Made by a program: the position numbers and the translations under genes
Assembly (NCBI GenBank): GCA_964458575.1
Contig: CAYWMD010000089.1
Span: 1-18,823, forward strand
DNA length: 18,823 nt
Direction of reading: 5' to 3'
DNA from: CAYWMD01 sp964458575
Lineage (GTDB): Bacteria; Verrucomicrobiota; Verrucomicrobiia; Limisphaerales; JADLHS01
In this document: piece by piece, positions 7,544-13,684 of the stretch
How positions within the stretch are numbered: the first letter of the stretch is position 1
How the letters are laid out: every line of letters begins with the position of its first letter
The notes under the pieces: generated by a model
The model's database searches: none
What the model was told of the DNA's origin: nothing
The model's input: only the letters and a program-made list of their open reading frames with translations

Positions 7544-8083
7544 ATGCTCAAAAAAATCCTCATCGGCCTTGCCGTTGTCGTCGTTCTGTTTGTCATCGTC
7601 GTCGCCCTGCAACCCTCGAGCTTCCGCGTCACGCGATCAGCGACCATTGCCGTGCCGCCGGATGCGGTGTTTCCACACGTGAACGAACTCAAGAAATGGG
7701 CGGCGTGGAATCCGTGGGAGAAACTCGACCCCAACATGAAATTGACCTACGAAGGCCCGGAATCCGGCGTCGGCGCAAGCTATTCCTGGATTGGCAACAA
7801 GGACGTCGGTGAAGGCCGCATGACCATCACCGAGAGCAAGCCGAACGAGTCAGTGCAGTTCAAACTCGAGTTCTTCAAGCCCATGGCCGGCACCAGCGAC
7901 GCCGAATTCACCTTCAAGCCGCAGGGCAGTCAAACCGAGGTGACCTGGAGCATGAACGGCAGGAACAATTTCATCGCCAAGGCGTTCTGCCTGTTCATGA
8001 ACATGGACAAGATGATCGGCGGCCAGTTTGAAAAGGGGCTCGCTGACTTGAAAGCGATTGCTGAGAAGCCATCCAAGGAGTGA
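7544..8083 (+). CDS. Membrane-anchored SRPBCC (START-like) protein
   Basis: A 179-residue protein with one N-terminal transmembrane helix (ILIGLAVVVVLFVIVVAL, residues ~5-22). The rest is a START/SRPBCC ligand-binding fold: SATIAVPPDAVFPHVNELKK, WAAWNPWEKLDPNMKLTYEG, GVGASYSWIGN, GRMTITESKPNE and TEVTWSMNG. The family binds hydrophobic ligands in a deep cavity and is often annotated polyketide cyclase/dehydrase, although such a reaction is rarely shown. The orientation of the anchor (soluble domain outside the membrane) is inferred. Eleven bases after the DoxX-like gene, with a GAAAGG upstream. Its last codons carry the ribosome-binding site of the following DGPF gene, suggesting coupled translation. 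Confidence 0.88.
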   Translation: MLKKILIGLAVVVVLFVIVVALQPSSFRVTRSATIAVPPDAVFPHVNELKKWAAWNPWEKLDPNMKLTYEGPESGVGASYSWIGNKDVGEGRMTITESKPNESVQFKLEFFKPMAGTSDAEFTFKPQGSQTEVTWSMNGRNNFIAKAFCLFMNMDKMIGGQFEKGLADLKAIAEKPSKE

Positions 8084-8089
8084 ATCACC

Positions 8090-8518
8090 ATGAACAAATC
8101 GCCTGAGAAATCCGATTACCTCCTGTTGTTTCGGGGTAATGCGTGGGAACACTCGCTGTCGCCCGAGGAACTTAAAAAAGTGGTGACGGATTGGTACGCC
8201 TGGTTTCAGCGCCTGGTGGACGAGGGCAAATGTGTTGGCGGCCTGCCATTGCTGAACACGGGCAAATTGGTCTCCGGCAAAAAGGGCCGAACCGTGGCCG
8301 ACGGGCCGTTTGCGGAATCGAAGGAGTGCGTTGGCGGCTACTTCCACATTCGGGTGGCAAACGAGGCCGAGGCCATTCAGATCGCGCAACAATGTCCTGG
8401 TCTTGAATACGACGGATGCACCGTCGAAATGCGTCCCGTGGGCGAGCGCAACACGGAGCGCTTGCGCGGCATCGAACACCTGGAGCAGTTGGCGAAGTCG
8501 GTTACAGCCAAATCTTGA
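8090..8518 (+). CDS. YCII/DGPF-domain protein, second copy
   Basis: A 142-residue DGPF-family protein. Landmarks mirror those of the first copy: DYLLLFRGNAWEHSLSPEEL, SGKKGRTVADGPFAESKE with the DGPF core, GYFHIRVANEAEAI and QIAQQCPGLEYDGC. Clear similarity over the whole length but many substitutions show an old duplication rather than a recent one. AAGGAG at 8075-8080, inside the end of the SRPBCC gene, lies nine bases before the ATG. It ends three bases before the sigma-factor start, the standard DGPF-ECF42 pairing, so it probably works with that sigma factor, though how is unknown. Confidence 0.92.
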   Translation: MNKSPEKSDYLLLFRGNAWEHSLSPEELKKVVTDWYAWFQRLVDEGKCVGGLPLLNTGKLVSGKKGRTVADGPFAESKECVGGYFHIRVANEAEAIQIAQQCPGLEYDGCTVEMRPVGERNTERLRGIEHLEQLAKSVTAKS

Positions 8519-8521
8519 ACC

Positions 8522-9829
8522 GTGGTTTTGCCCCCGGAAACAACGCCTCCACCGGTCGTGGATGTTTCGGGCCTGACCGAGAATCTCTTCCGCCACGAGG
8601 CCGGAAAGCTGGTCGCAGTGTTGACGGGAATCTTCGGCGTCGAGCGGATGCAACTCGCTGAGGACGTGGTGCAGGAGGCGATGGTGCGGGCGTTGCAAAC
8701 GTGGCCTTACTACGGCGTGCCGAAAAACCCCGCTGCCTGGCTCACGCAAGCAGCGAAGAATCTCGCGCTGGACACCATTCGCCGCGAGAAAACGTTTCAG
8801 GACAAGCAACCGCAAATCATCGCGCTTATCGAACAACGCGCCGGCGATGTGGCGGTTGGCCAGTCGCCGGGATGTGAGAATGAAATCAAGGACGACCGCC
8901 TGCGGATGATATTCGTTTGCTGTCATCCGCTGATTCCGGCGGAGGCGCAAATCGCGCTGGCGCTGAAAACCCTTTGCGGATTCAGCCCGGCGGAAATCGC
9001 GAAGGCATTTCTGACCACGGAGGCCGCCATTGCCAAGCGTCTGACCCGCGCCAAGCAACGGATTCGTGAGGTGCAGATTCAGTTCGAGATTCCCGAGGGC
9101 GAAGAACTCGCCCAGCGGATGGACGGCGTGCTGCAAGCGCTCTACCTGTTGTTTAACGAAGGTTACAAGGCTTCGACCGGTGACACATTGGTACGCGAGG
9201 ACGTTTGCCGGGAAGCAATCCGGCTCACACAACTCCTGGCTGACCACCCGGCGGGCAACCGCGCCAAGACGCACGCGCTGTTGGCCTTGATGTTGTTGAA
9301 CTCGGCACGTAACGCGGCGCGCGTGGACGACGCGGGCAATCTGCTTCGTTTGCAAGAACAGGACCGGTCGCGTTGGGATCAGGCGATGATTGCGCGAGGC
9401 ATGTTTCACCTGGCGCAATCCGCCGTGGGCAATGAACTCAGCGAGTATCATTTGCAGGCCGGCATCGCCGCGTGCCACTGCGCGGCGCAGGACTACGCTT
9501 CCACGGACTGGCCACACATCCTCGCGATGTACGATCAATTGATTGAACTCGACGATTCCCCCGTCATTGCGCTGAACCGCGCCGTGGCGCTGGCGGAAAT
9601 TCAAGGCCCGCAGGCGGGCCTTGACGCCGTTAACGCAATCCGAAATCTCCGTTCCCTCGAGTCGTACTATCTGCTCTACGCCGTGCTGGGCGAGTTTGAG
9701 TCCCGCCGGCAAAACTTCCCGACGGCGGTCGGTCACCTGCGAAAGGCGATCCGGCTTACGACGATTCACTCGGAACAATTCTTTTTGGCGAGGCGGCTTC
9801 AGCAGTGGGAGAATCAAACCCACCAATGA
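8522..9829 (+). CDS. ECF42-type RNA polymerase sigma factor with long C-terminal extension
   Basis: A 435-residue protein, far longer than a plain ECF sigma (about 180-200). Region sigma2 spans residues ~20-90 (LFRHEAGKLVAVL, AEDVVQEAMVRALQTW, PAAWLTQAAKNLALDTIRR). Region sigma4 spans ~124-182 (RLRMIFVCCHPLIPAEAQIA, GFSPAEIAKAFLTTEAAIAK). From ~200 to the end is a helical, TPR-like extension (ALYLLFNEGYKAS, LLADHPAGNRAKTHALLAL, EQDRSRWDQAMI, SPVIALNRAVALAEIQGPQ) that defines the ECF42 group. In that group the extension replaces an anti-sigma factor in controlling activity (recalled from published work). The likely start is GTG at 8522, three bases after the DGPF stop; TTG at 8528 is an alternative. 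It probably drives its own module. Confidence 0.92.
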   Translation: MVLPPETTPPPVVDVSGLTENLFRHEAGKLVAVLTGIFGVERMQLAEDVVQEAMVRALQTWPYYGVPKNPAAWLTQAAKNLALDTIRREKTFQDKQPQIIALIEQRAGDVAVGQSPGCENEIKDDRLRMIFVCCHPLIPAEAQIALALKTLCGFSPAEIAKAFLTTEAAIAKRLTRAKQRIREVQIQFEIPEGEELAQRMDGVLQALYLLFNEGYKASTGDTLVREDVCREAIRLTQLLADHPAGNRAKTHALLALMLLNSARNAARVDDAGNLLRLQEQDRSRWDQAMIARGMFHLAQSAVGNELSEYHLQAGIAACHCAAQDYASTDWPHILAMYDQLIELDDSPVIALNRAVALAEIQGPQAGLDAVNAIRNLRSLESYYLLYAVLGEFESRRQNFPTAVGHLRKAIRLTTIHSEQFFLARRLQQWENQTHQ

Positions 9830-9948
9830 GCGATACACCTTGCACTGCGCCGGACCAGGTCGAGCGCATGACTGGTTGAACAAAAACGTTGTGAACGCGG
9901 CGGCAAAGTCCCAGATTCGTCCGGCAGTTGCCAAAGCATCCGAACATC

Positions 9949-10278
9949 ATGCAAACCGCCCGAGATTTCTTTGTCGTTCTGGTAACCGCGCCCGACTTGA
10001 AAACGGCGCGGAAGCTGGCGCGGGCGGCGTTGAAAGCGAAAGCCATCGCCTGCGCCAATCTCATCCCGAAGCTCGAATCGCACTACTGGTGGCAGGGGAC
10101 GCTGGAGCAGGGCAGCGAAGTGCTGATGATATTGAAGGCAACCCGCCGAGCACTGCCCGGGCTGGAGCAACTGATTTTAAAACTGCACCCGTATGACACG
10201 CCCGAGTTTATCGTGCTGCCATTGACCCACGGCAGCGCGCGTTATCTGGATTGGTGGAAAGCGAGTTGCCGCAAGTGA
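9949..10278 (+). CDS. cutA: CutA divalent-cation tolerance protein
   Basis: A 109-residue protein with all CutA signatures: FFVVLVTAPDLKTARKLARA, AIACANLIPKLESHYWWQG, SEVLMILKATR, LEQLILKLHPYDTPEFIVLP and YLDWW. CutA forms a very stable trimer with a ferredoxin-like fold, named for copper tolerance, and its exact cellular role is unsettled. The ATG at 9949 is preferred to the upstream TTG at 9928 because it opens directly into the first beta strand. The 119 bases after the sigma-factor gene hold no other gene and no clear promoter. Confidence 0.93.
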   Translation: MQTARDFFVVLVTAPDLKTARKLARAALKAKAIACANLIPKLESHYWWQGTLEQGSEVLMILKATRRALPGLEQLILKLHPYDTPEFIVLPLTHGSARYLDWWKASCRK

Positions 10279-10290
10279 CGAGTTAGCAGC

Positions 10291-10365
10291 GTAGGACAGG
10301 CGTTGCGCCTGTCTCCAACTTCTCTTTTCAATTCAGATGGAGATAGGCGCGACGCCTACTCCTAC
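10291..10365. repeat. REP-like repeat element B, paired hairpins
   Basis: Ends GTAGGA and TCCTAC are inverted. Inside are two hairpins, GACAGGCG-TTG-CGCCTGTC at 10295-10313 and TAGGCG-CGA-CGCCTA at 10344-10358. The two halves are near-perfect inverted copies of each other, about 26 bases per arm. It follows cutA by 12 bases. The form matches a BIME-type pair; a role as transcript 3' end is possible, but there is no U-tract directly after either hairpin. Confidence 0.62.
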
Positions 10366-10383
10366 TCCCACCCCAAATAGGAT

Positions 10384-10411
10384 TTGAACCCGCGCCCGAT
10401 GCGCGTAAATT
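10384..10411 (+). promoter_or_regulatory. Candidate sigma70-type promoter giving a leaderless mRNA
   Basis: TTGAAC at 10384-10389, a 16-base spacer, then TAAATT at 10406-10411. The GTG start of the next gene lies only six bases beyond the -10, so a normal initiation point would fall on or beside the start codon. No Shine-Dalgarno is present, consistent with leaderless translation. Four of six bases match the consensus in each box. Confidence 0.4.
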
Positions 10412-10417
10412 CCGGGC

Positions 10418-11182
10418 GTGACCCCCGCGGACACAGTTGCGATCGCGCTCGTGTCGTTGTTTGGCCTCGTGCTGGGCAGCGGCATTCTTCTGGTAATGCT
10501 GGTCGTGCGCTTGCAGCGGAAACACCGTGCTGCGCCGGCCGAAGCCGTTGGTGAGGACGCTCCGTTGACCCCGTGTCCGATGGGCAATCTCCTGGCGTTT
10601 TGCGCCAGTCCGCGCCCCGCCCGCTGGCTGGCCATTAAAAGTCGCGATCCCGTCGCCGTCCAGGCGGCGCTGGCCCTGACCCATTCCACGCCGTGTTCCT
10701 GGTCGGATGGTCTGACCGGCCATCAAAAACTCTTCATCGCTCCGCCGGTCAACGGCTGGATTCTCGTGATCGGCGACGGGCTGCCGTGCCCGGACGATGA
10801 TGTGGATGCATGTTTTCGCTTCCTGCTCGCGGTGAGCCGCAAGCTGGGCCAGGTGCAGTTTTTTCAATTCGACCGTGTGTTGCATCATCATGCCTGGGCA
10901 CGACTCGAGGCCGGGCGGGTGGTTCGCGCGTACGCGTGGGCGGGAACAACCCTTTGGAATCAGGGCGTAAAGACCGTTGCGGAGGCGGCCCTCGGCATGA
11001 AGTGCTTTGCCTACGGTGAACCGGTGTCACCGACGAGCTGGGAACTGGGTGACGTGATTGCCGCCAACCTCGAAAAGGTTCCGCTGCTCGCGGCGCGTTG
11101 GAGTCTGAACCCCGTCGCGATTGACCCGCGTTTTTGGGAGCAACGCCGGGGAATTGCCGGGCGGCTTTCCCGGCGTTATTGA
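10418..11182 (+). CDS. Membrane-anchored protein of unknown function
   Basis: A 254-residue product that I do not recognise. Residues ~8-31 form one transmembrane helix (VAIALVSLFGLVLGSGILLV) followed by a basic stretch (RLQRKHR), placing the remainder in the cytoplasm by the positive-inside rule. The soluble part has ordered, globular-looking blocks: WLAIKSRDPVAVQAAL, HQKLFIAPPVNGWILVIGDG, DDDVDACFRFLLAVSRKLGQ, VQFFQFDRVLHHHAWARLEA, VVRAYAWAGTTLW and GMKCFAYGEP. No catalytic motif stands out; the HHH run and scattered Cys are possible but unproven metal ligands. The start is GTG at 10418, directly behind a candidate promoter. A small GC-rich hairpin (GCCGGG/CCCGGC, 11156-11174) overlaps its 3' end. 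Confidence 0.7.
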   Translation: MTPADTVAIALVSLFGLVLGSGILLVMLVVRLQRKHRAAPAEAVGEDAPLTPCPMGNLLAFCASPRPARWLAIKSRDPVAVQAALALTHSTPCSWSDGLTGHQKLFIAPPVNGWILVIGDGLPCPDDDVDACFRFLLAVSRKLGQVQFFQFDRVLHHHAWARLEAGRVVRAYAWAGTTLWNQGVKTVAEAALGMKCFAYGEPVSPTSWELGDVIAANLEKVPLLAARWSLNPVAIDPRFWEQRRGIAGRLSRRY

Positions 11183-11240
11183 GCCTTGCGGCAGCCGACT
11201 GGTTGCGGCAGATTCGCCACCGTACAAACGAAGATGCGTT

Positions 11241-11825
11241 ATGTCACTAGAACTGGCACTCCAAAGATTCCCCCGGGAAGTCCAACTCAAGGACGGCACC
11301 AAAGTCACTTTGCGACCGCTGAAAAAGACCGACGAGAAGAGTTTTCACGAATTTTTCCTCGCCGTCCCGGAGCCGGAACGCATGTTCATCAAACACCGGG
11401 TCACCGACCTGGCGGTCATCCGGGATTGGTGTCAGAACATTGACTTCGGTCGCAACCTGCCGCTGCTGGCAGTGGCGGGAGGCAAGATCATCGCGGCTGG
11501 CACGTTGCATCAGCAACTGGGCGGTTGGAAGCGCCACATCGGACGCGTAAGCGTGTTGGTGCATCCGCAATACCGCGGGCGCGGCCTGGCCCGGGCGCTC
11601 GTGGGTGACATTTTGAAAGTCGCCCGCCAGGCCGGTTTGGAAAAAGTTGAGGCGGAATTCATCGGCGAGCAGGAGGCGGCCATCAAAGTGTTTGCCATGC
11701 TCGGTTTCACCAACTTCCTGCGACTCGAAGATTACGTCAAAGACATGCAGGCCATCACGCACGACTACGTGTTGATGGGTTTGAATTTGAAAGTGGACGA
11801 GGAATACGCCGGCGTGGGCGGGTGA
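11241..11825 (+). CDS. GNAT-family N-acetyltransferase
   Basis: A 194-residue protein of the Gcn5-related family. After an N-terminal segment (LQRFPREVQLKDGTKVTLRP) common in bacterial GNATs, the acetyl-CoA binding motif is clear: VSVLVHPQYRGRGLARALVG, with the Q/RxxGxG/A loop as YRGRGLA. A C-terminal beta-alpha unit follows (AIKVFAMLGFTNF). It should acetylate an amine using acetyl-CoA in the cytoplasm; the acceptor cannot be read from sequence. The ATG at 11241 is chosen because the longer frame would overlap the upstream gene and its extra residues are unlike the family. The 58-base leader holds two direct copies of TTGCGGCAG (11186 and 11203), possibly regulatory. Confidence 0.85.
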   Translation: MSLELALQRFPREVQLKDGTKVTLRPLKKTDEKSFHEFFLAVPEPERMFIKHRVTDLAVIRDWCQNIDFGRNLPLLAVAGGKIIAAGTLHQQLGGWKRHIGRVSVLVHPQYRGRGLARALVGDILKVARQAGLEKVEAEFIGEQEAAIKVFAMLGFTNFLRLEDYVKDMQAITHDYVLMGLNLKVDEEYAGVGG

Positions 11826-11840
11826 ATATCCCGCGATGAA

Positions 11841-11886
11841 CATTCAACGCTCAACATTCAACTCTCAACTTCCAAGTTGAATGTTG
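11841..11886. repeat. Intergenic tandem/inverted repeat C
   Basis: Two tandem 14-base units, CATTCAACGCTCAA and CATTCAACTCTCAA (11841-11868), are followed by an inverted copy. CAACATTCAACT at 11852-11863 pairs perfectly with AGTTGAATGTTG at 11875-11886. A nested alternative hairpin, CAACTT-CC-AAGTTG, competes with it. It fills the gap between the GNAT and zinc-ribbon genes. There is no U-tract, so repeat DNA is favoured over an intrinsic terminator. Confidence 0.6.
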
Positions 11887-11893
11887 ACGGACG

Positions 11894-12157
11894 ATGACTC
11901 CCGAGATTTGCCCCAACTGCGGCGCCGAAGTCCCGCGCAACGCCAGCGCCTGTCCCAAGTGCGGTTCCGACGAACAAACCGGCTGGTCCGAACAAGCGCG
12001 CTACGACGGCCTTGATCTTCCCGACGACAAATTCGACTACGACGAATTCGTGAAGCAGGAATTCGGGGGTGAAGAGGCAATTCCGCGCGGTGTTCGTTGG
12101 TATTGGTGGTTGGTAGCCGTTGCCCTGGCCATCGGCCTGTTTTTGGCCCTTTGGTGA
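11894..12157 (+). CDS. Small zinc-ribbon membrane protein
   Basis: An 87-residue protein. Residues 6-23 form a zinc ribbon with two CxxC knuckles, ICPNCGAE and ACPKCGSD. An acidic linker follows (DGLDLPDDKFDYDEFVKQEF), and the C-terminus is one transmembrane helix (WYWWLVAVALAIGLFLALW). The ribbon should bind one zinc ion on the cytoplasmic face. Such proteins are common and of unknown function. The acidic middle could be a docking segment, which is speculation. Separated from the GNAT gene by a repeat; no clear ribosome-binding site. Confidence 0.8.
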   Translation: MTPEICPNCGAEVPRNASACPKCGSDEQTGWSEQARYDGLDLPDDKFDYDEFVKQEFGGEEAIPRGVRWYWWLVAVALAIGLFLALW

Positions 12158-12197
12158 CAAGCCGGCTGGTTCGATCCAATCCCGTGGCAGTTTCCGC

Positions 12198-12226
12198 TTG
12201 AAGGAAACCAACCAATTTCATAGACA
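12198..12226 (+). promoter_or_regulatory. Candidate promoter of the first DUF5009 acyltransferase gene
   Basis: TTGAAG at 12198-12203, a 17-base spacer, and TAGACA at 12221-12226, 21 bases before the GTG start. The same boxes, spacing and distance recur before the second paralog, which is the main support. Confidence 0.5.
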
Positions 12227-12247
12227 TGGCGTGACCTTCGCGAACAC

Positions 12248-13555
12248 GTGACTGCCGAGCATCAAACCGCTACGTCCCCACCGGAAACGGCGACTCAACC
12301 CCAACGTCTGATGTCGCTGGACGCCCTGCGGGGGTTCGACATGTTCTGGATCATCGGGGCCGATTCGCTCGTGCGCGGGCTGCGCAGCCTGAGCGACACG
12401 GGCTTCACCAGCACCCTCACCCACCAATTGGAGCACGCCCGTTGGGAAGGGTTTCGATTTTACGACCTGATTTTCCCGCTGTTTGTCTTCATGGCCGGGG
12501 TGGCGCTGGTATTCTCGCTGTCGCGCGCCATCGCCACGGCGGGGCGCATCGCGGCGCTCCAGCGCGTGTTTCGCCGCGGCATTCTGCTGTTTGTCGTCGG
12601 CATCATCTACTCGGGAGGCGTAAGCAGCGATTGGCCGGACATCCGGTTGATGGGCGTGCTCAATCGCATTGCGCTGGCCTACCTGTTCGCCGGGTTGTTG
12701 TTTTGCTGCCTCAAACCGCGCGCGCTGGTCGCGGCGGCCGCAGGTTTGTTGCTGGGGTATTGGGCGTTACTGGCGTGGGTGCCGATCCGGGACATCCAGT
12801 TGGATAAAGACTTTCTCGCGGCCCGTGCCGAGCGAGCAGGTGATACAAAGACCGCGCAGTTGCTCCTCGAGCGGGGCAATCCTTCCGCCGAGAAGGACAG
12901 TCCCGCCTGGGCCGCGGCGAGGCAGATGTTCGACGCCACGACGGAACGGGTGACGGGCAAGTACGACGCGGGTTACAACCTGGTCAATCACTTCGACTTT
13001 CAATATCTGCCGGGGCGCAAGTACGACGTGTTCTACGATCCGGAGGGGATTTTGAGCACCATACCCGCGGTCGTCACCTGCCTGCTAGGCGTGTTTGCCG
13101 GGTTGTGGCTGCGCAAGGCAAGCATCGGCGACTTGCGAAAAGTAATCGGCCTGCTGGGCGTTGGCACGGCCCTCGTGTTGCTCGGCTGGCTTTGGAACTC
13201 CCAGTTCCCGGTGATCAAAAAAATCTGGACGTCATCCTACGTGCTGGTGGCGGGCGGTTACAGCGCGTTGTTGTTGGGAACGTTTTACTGGGTGGTGGAC
13301 GTGATCAAGTTTCAAATCTGGTGCCGACCGTTCGTCTGGATCGGGATGAACTCGATCACGGTTTACCTGACCAGCAATTTCATCGGCGGCTTTCGCCGAC
13401 TGGCGGCGCGCCTGGCGGGCGGCGACGTCCAGGCGTGGTTCAACGAGCATTGGACAAAAGGTGCCGGCGACATGCTGGTGAGCATCGTCGGACTGCTGCT
13501 GATGTTCTGGTTCGTCCATTTCCTGTATCGGCGAAAGATTTTCCTGCGACTTTAG
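12248..13555 (+). CDS. DUF5009/HGSNAT-like membrane acyltransferase, copy 1
   Basis: A 435-residue protein with about ten transmembrane helices. Family landmarks are LMSLDALRGFDMFWIIGADS, EHARWEGFRFYDLIFPLFVF, RLMGVLNRIALAYLF, FPVIKKIWTSSYVLVAGGYS, PFVWIGMNSITVYL and the terminal RRKIFLRL. His63 in the HARW block aligns with the catalytic His of human heparan-alpha-glucosaminide N-acetyltransferase (in KHASWNG), so transfer of an acetyl group across the membrane to a sugar amine is plausible but unproven. Starts at GTG 12248 behind a promoter. Compared with copy 2 it carries about 30 extra residues in the loop at ~180-240 (AERAGDTKTAQLLLERGN). The zinc-ribbon gene ends 90 bases upstream. Confidence 0.88.
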   Translation: MTAEHQTATSPPETATQPQRLMSLDALRGFDMFWIIGADSLVRGLRSLSDTGFTSTLTHQLEHARWEGFRFYDLIFPLFVFMAGVALVFSLSRAIATAGRIAALQRVFRRGILLFVVGIIYSGGVSSDWPDIRLMGVLNRIALAYLFAGLLFCCLKPRALVAAAAGLLLGYWALLAWVPIRDIQLDKDFLAARAERAGDTKTAQLLLERGNPSAEKDSPAWAAARQMFDATTERVTGKYDAGYNLVNHFDFQYLPGRKYDVFYDPEGILSTIPAVVTCLLGVFAGLWLRKASIGDLRKVIGLLGVGTALVLLGWLWNSQFPVIKKIWTSSYVLVAGGYSALLLGTFYWVVDVIKFQIWCRPFVWIGMNSITVYLTSNFIGGFRRLAARLAGGDVQAWFNEHWTKGAGDMLVSIVGLLLMFWFVHFLYRRKIFLRL

Positions 13556-13588
13556 GCACAGCCAAACCCCGGACCGCCTACGACCGAA

Positions 13589-13608
13589 CGCTCGTTAGCC
13601 AGCGAGCG
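13589..13608 (+). terminator. Weak hairpin after DUF5009 copy 1
   Basis: CGCTCG-TTAGCCAG-CGAGCG forms a six-base stem 33 bases after the stop codon. No U-tract follows, so it is at best a weak or factor-dependent 3' end. It supports separate transcription of the two paralogs only slightly. Confidence 0.2.
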
Positions 13609-13634
13609 ACACCCGATACCCACTGGGATTGCGC

Positions 13635-13663
13635 TTGAAGGTTGCTTTGCGTTCCACTAGACG
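13635..13663 (+). promoter_or_regulatory. Candidate promoter of the second DUF5009 acyltransferase gene
   Basis: TTGAAG at 13635-13640, a 17-base spacer and TAGACG at 13658-13663, 21 bases before the GTG start. The block CGCTTGAAGG ends 43 bases before the start codon in both paralogs, and TAGAC and CCTTC also align without gaps. Confidence 0.5.
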
Positions 13664-13684
13664 TTGCAAAGCCTTCACGCAACC

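Noticed and set aside
7850..9934. A very long minus-strand open frame (694 codons)
   Set aside because: It lies opposite the DGPF and sigma-factor genes, is rich in Arg, His, Leu and Gln with no domain, and is the usual antisense frame of high-G/C coding DNA.
9830..9948. A small gene or promoter between the sigma factor and cutA
   Set aside because: Only a 17-codon frame with no ribosome-binding site is present, and no paired -35/-10 boxes could be found.
10360..10405. A tRNA-like T-arm on the minus strand (GGTTCAAATCC, 10379-10389)
   Set aside because: The T-stem pairs poorly, no matching acceptor half or anticodon arm lies at the right distance, and the same bases fit a -35 box of the following gene.
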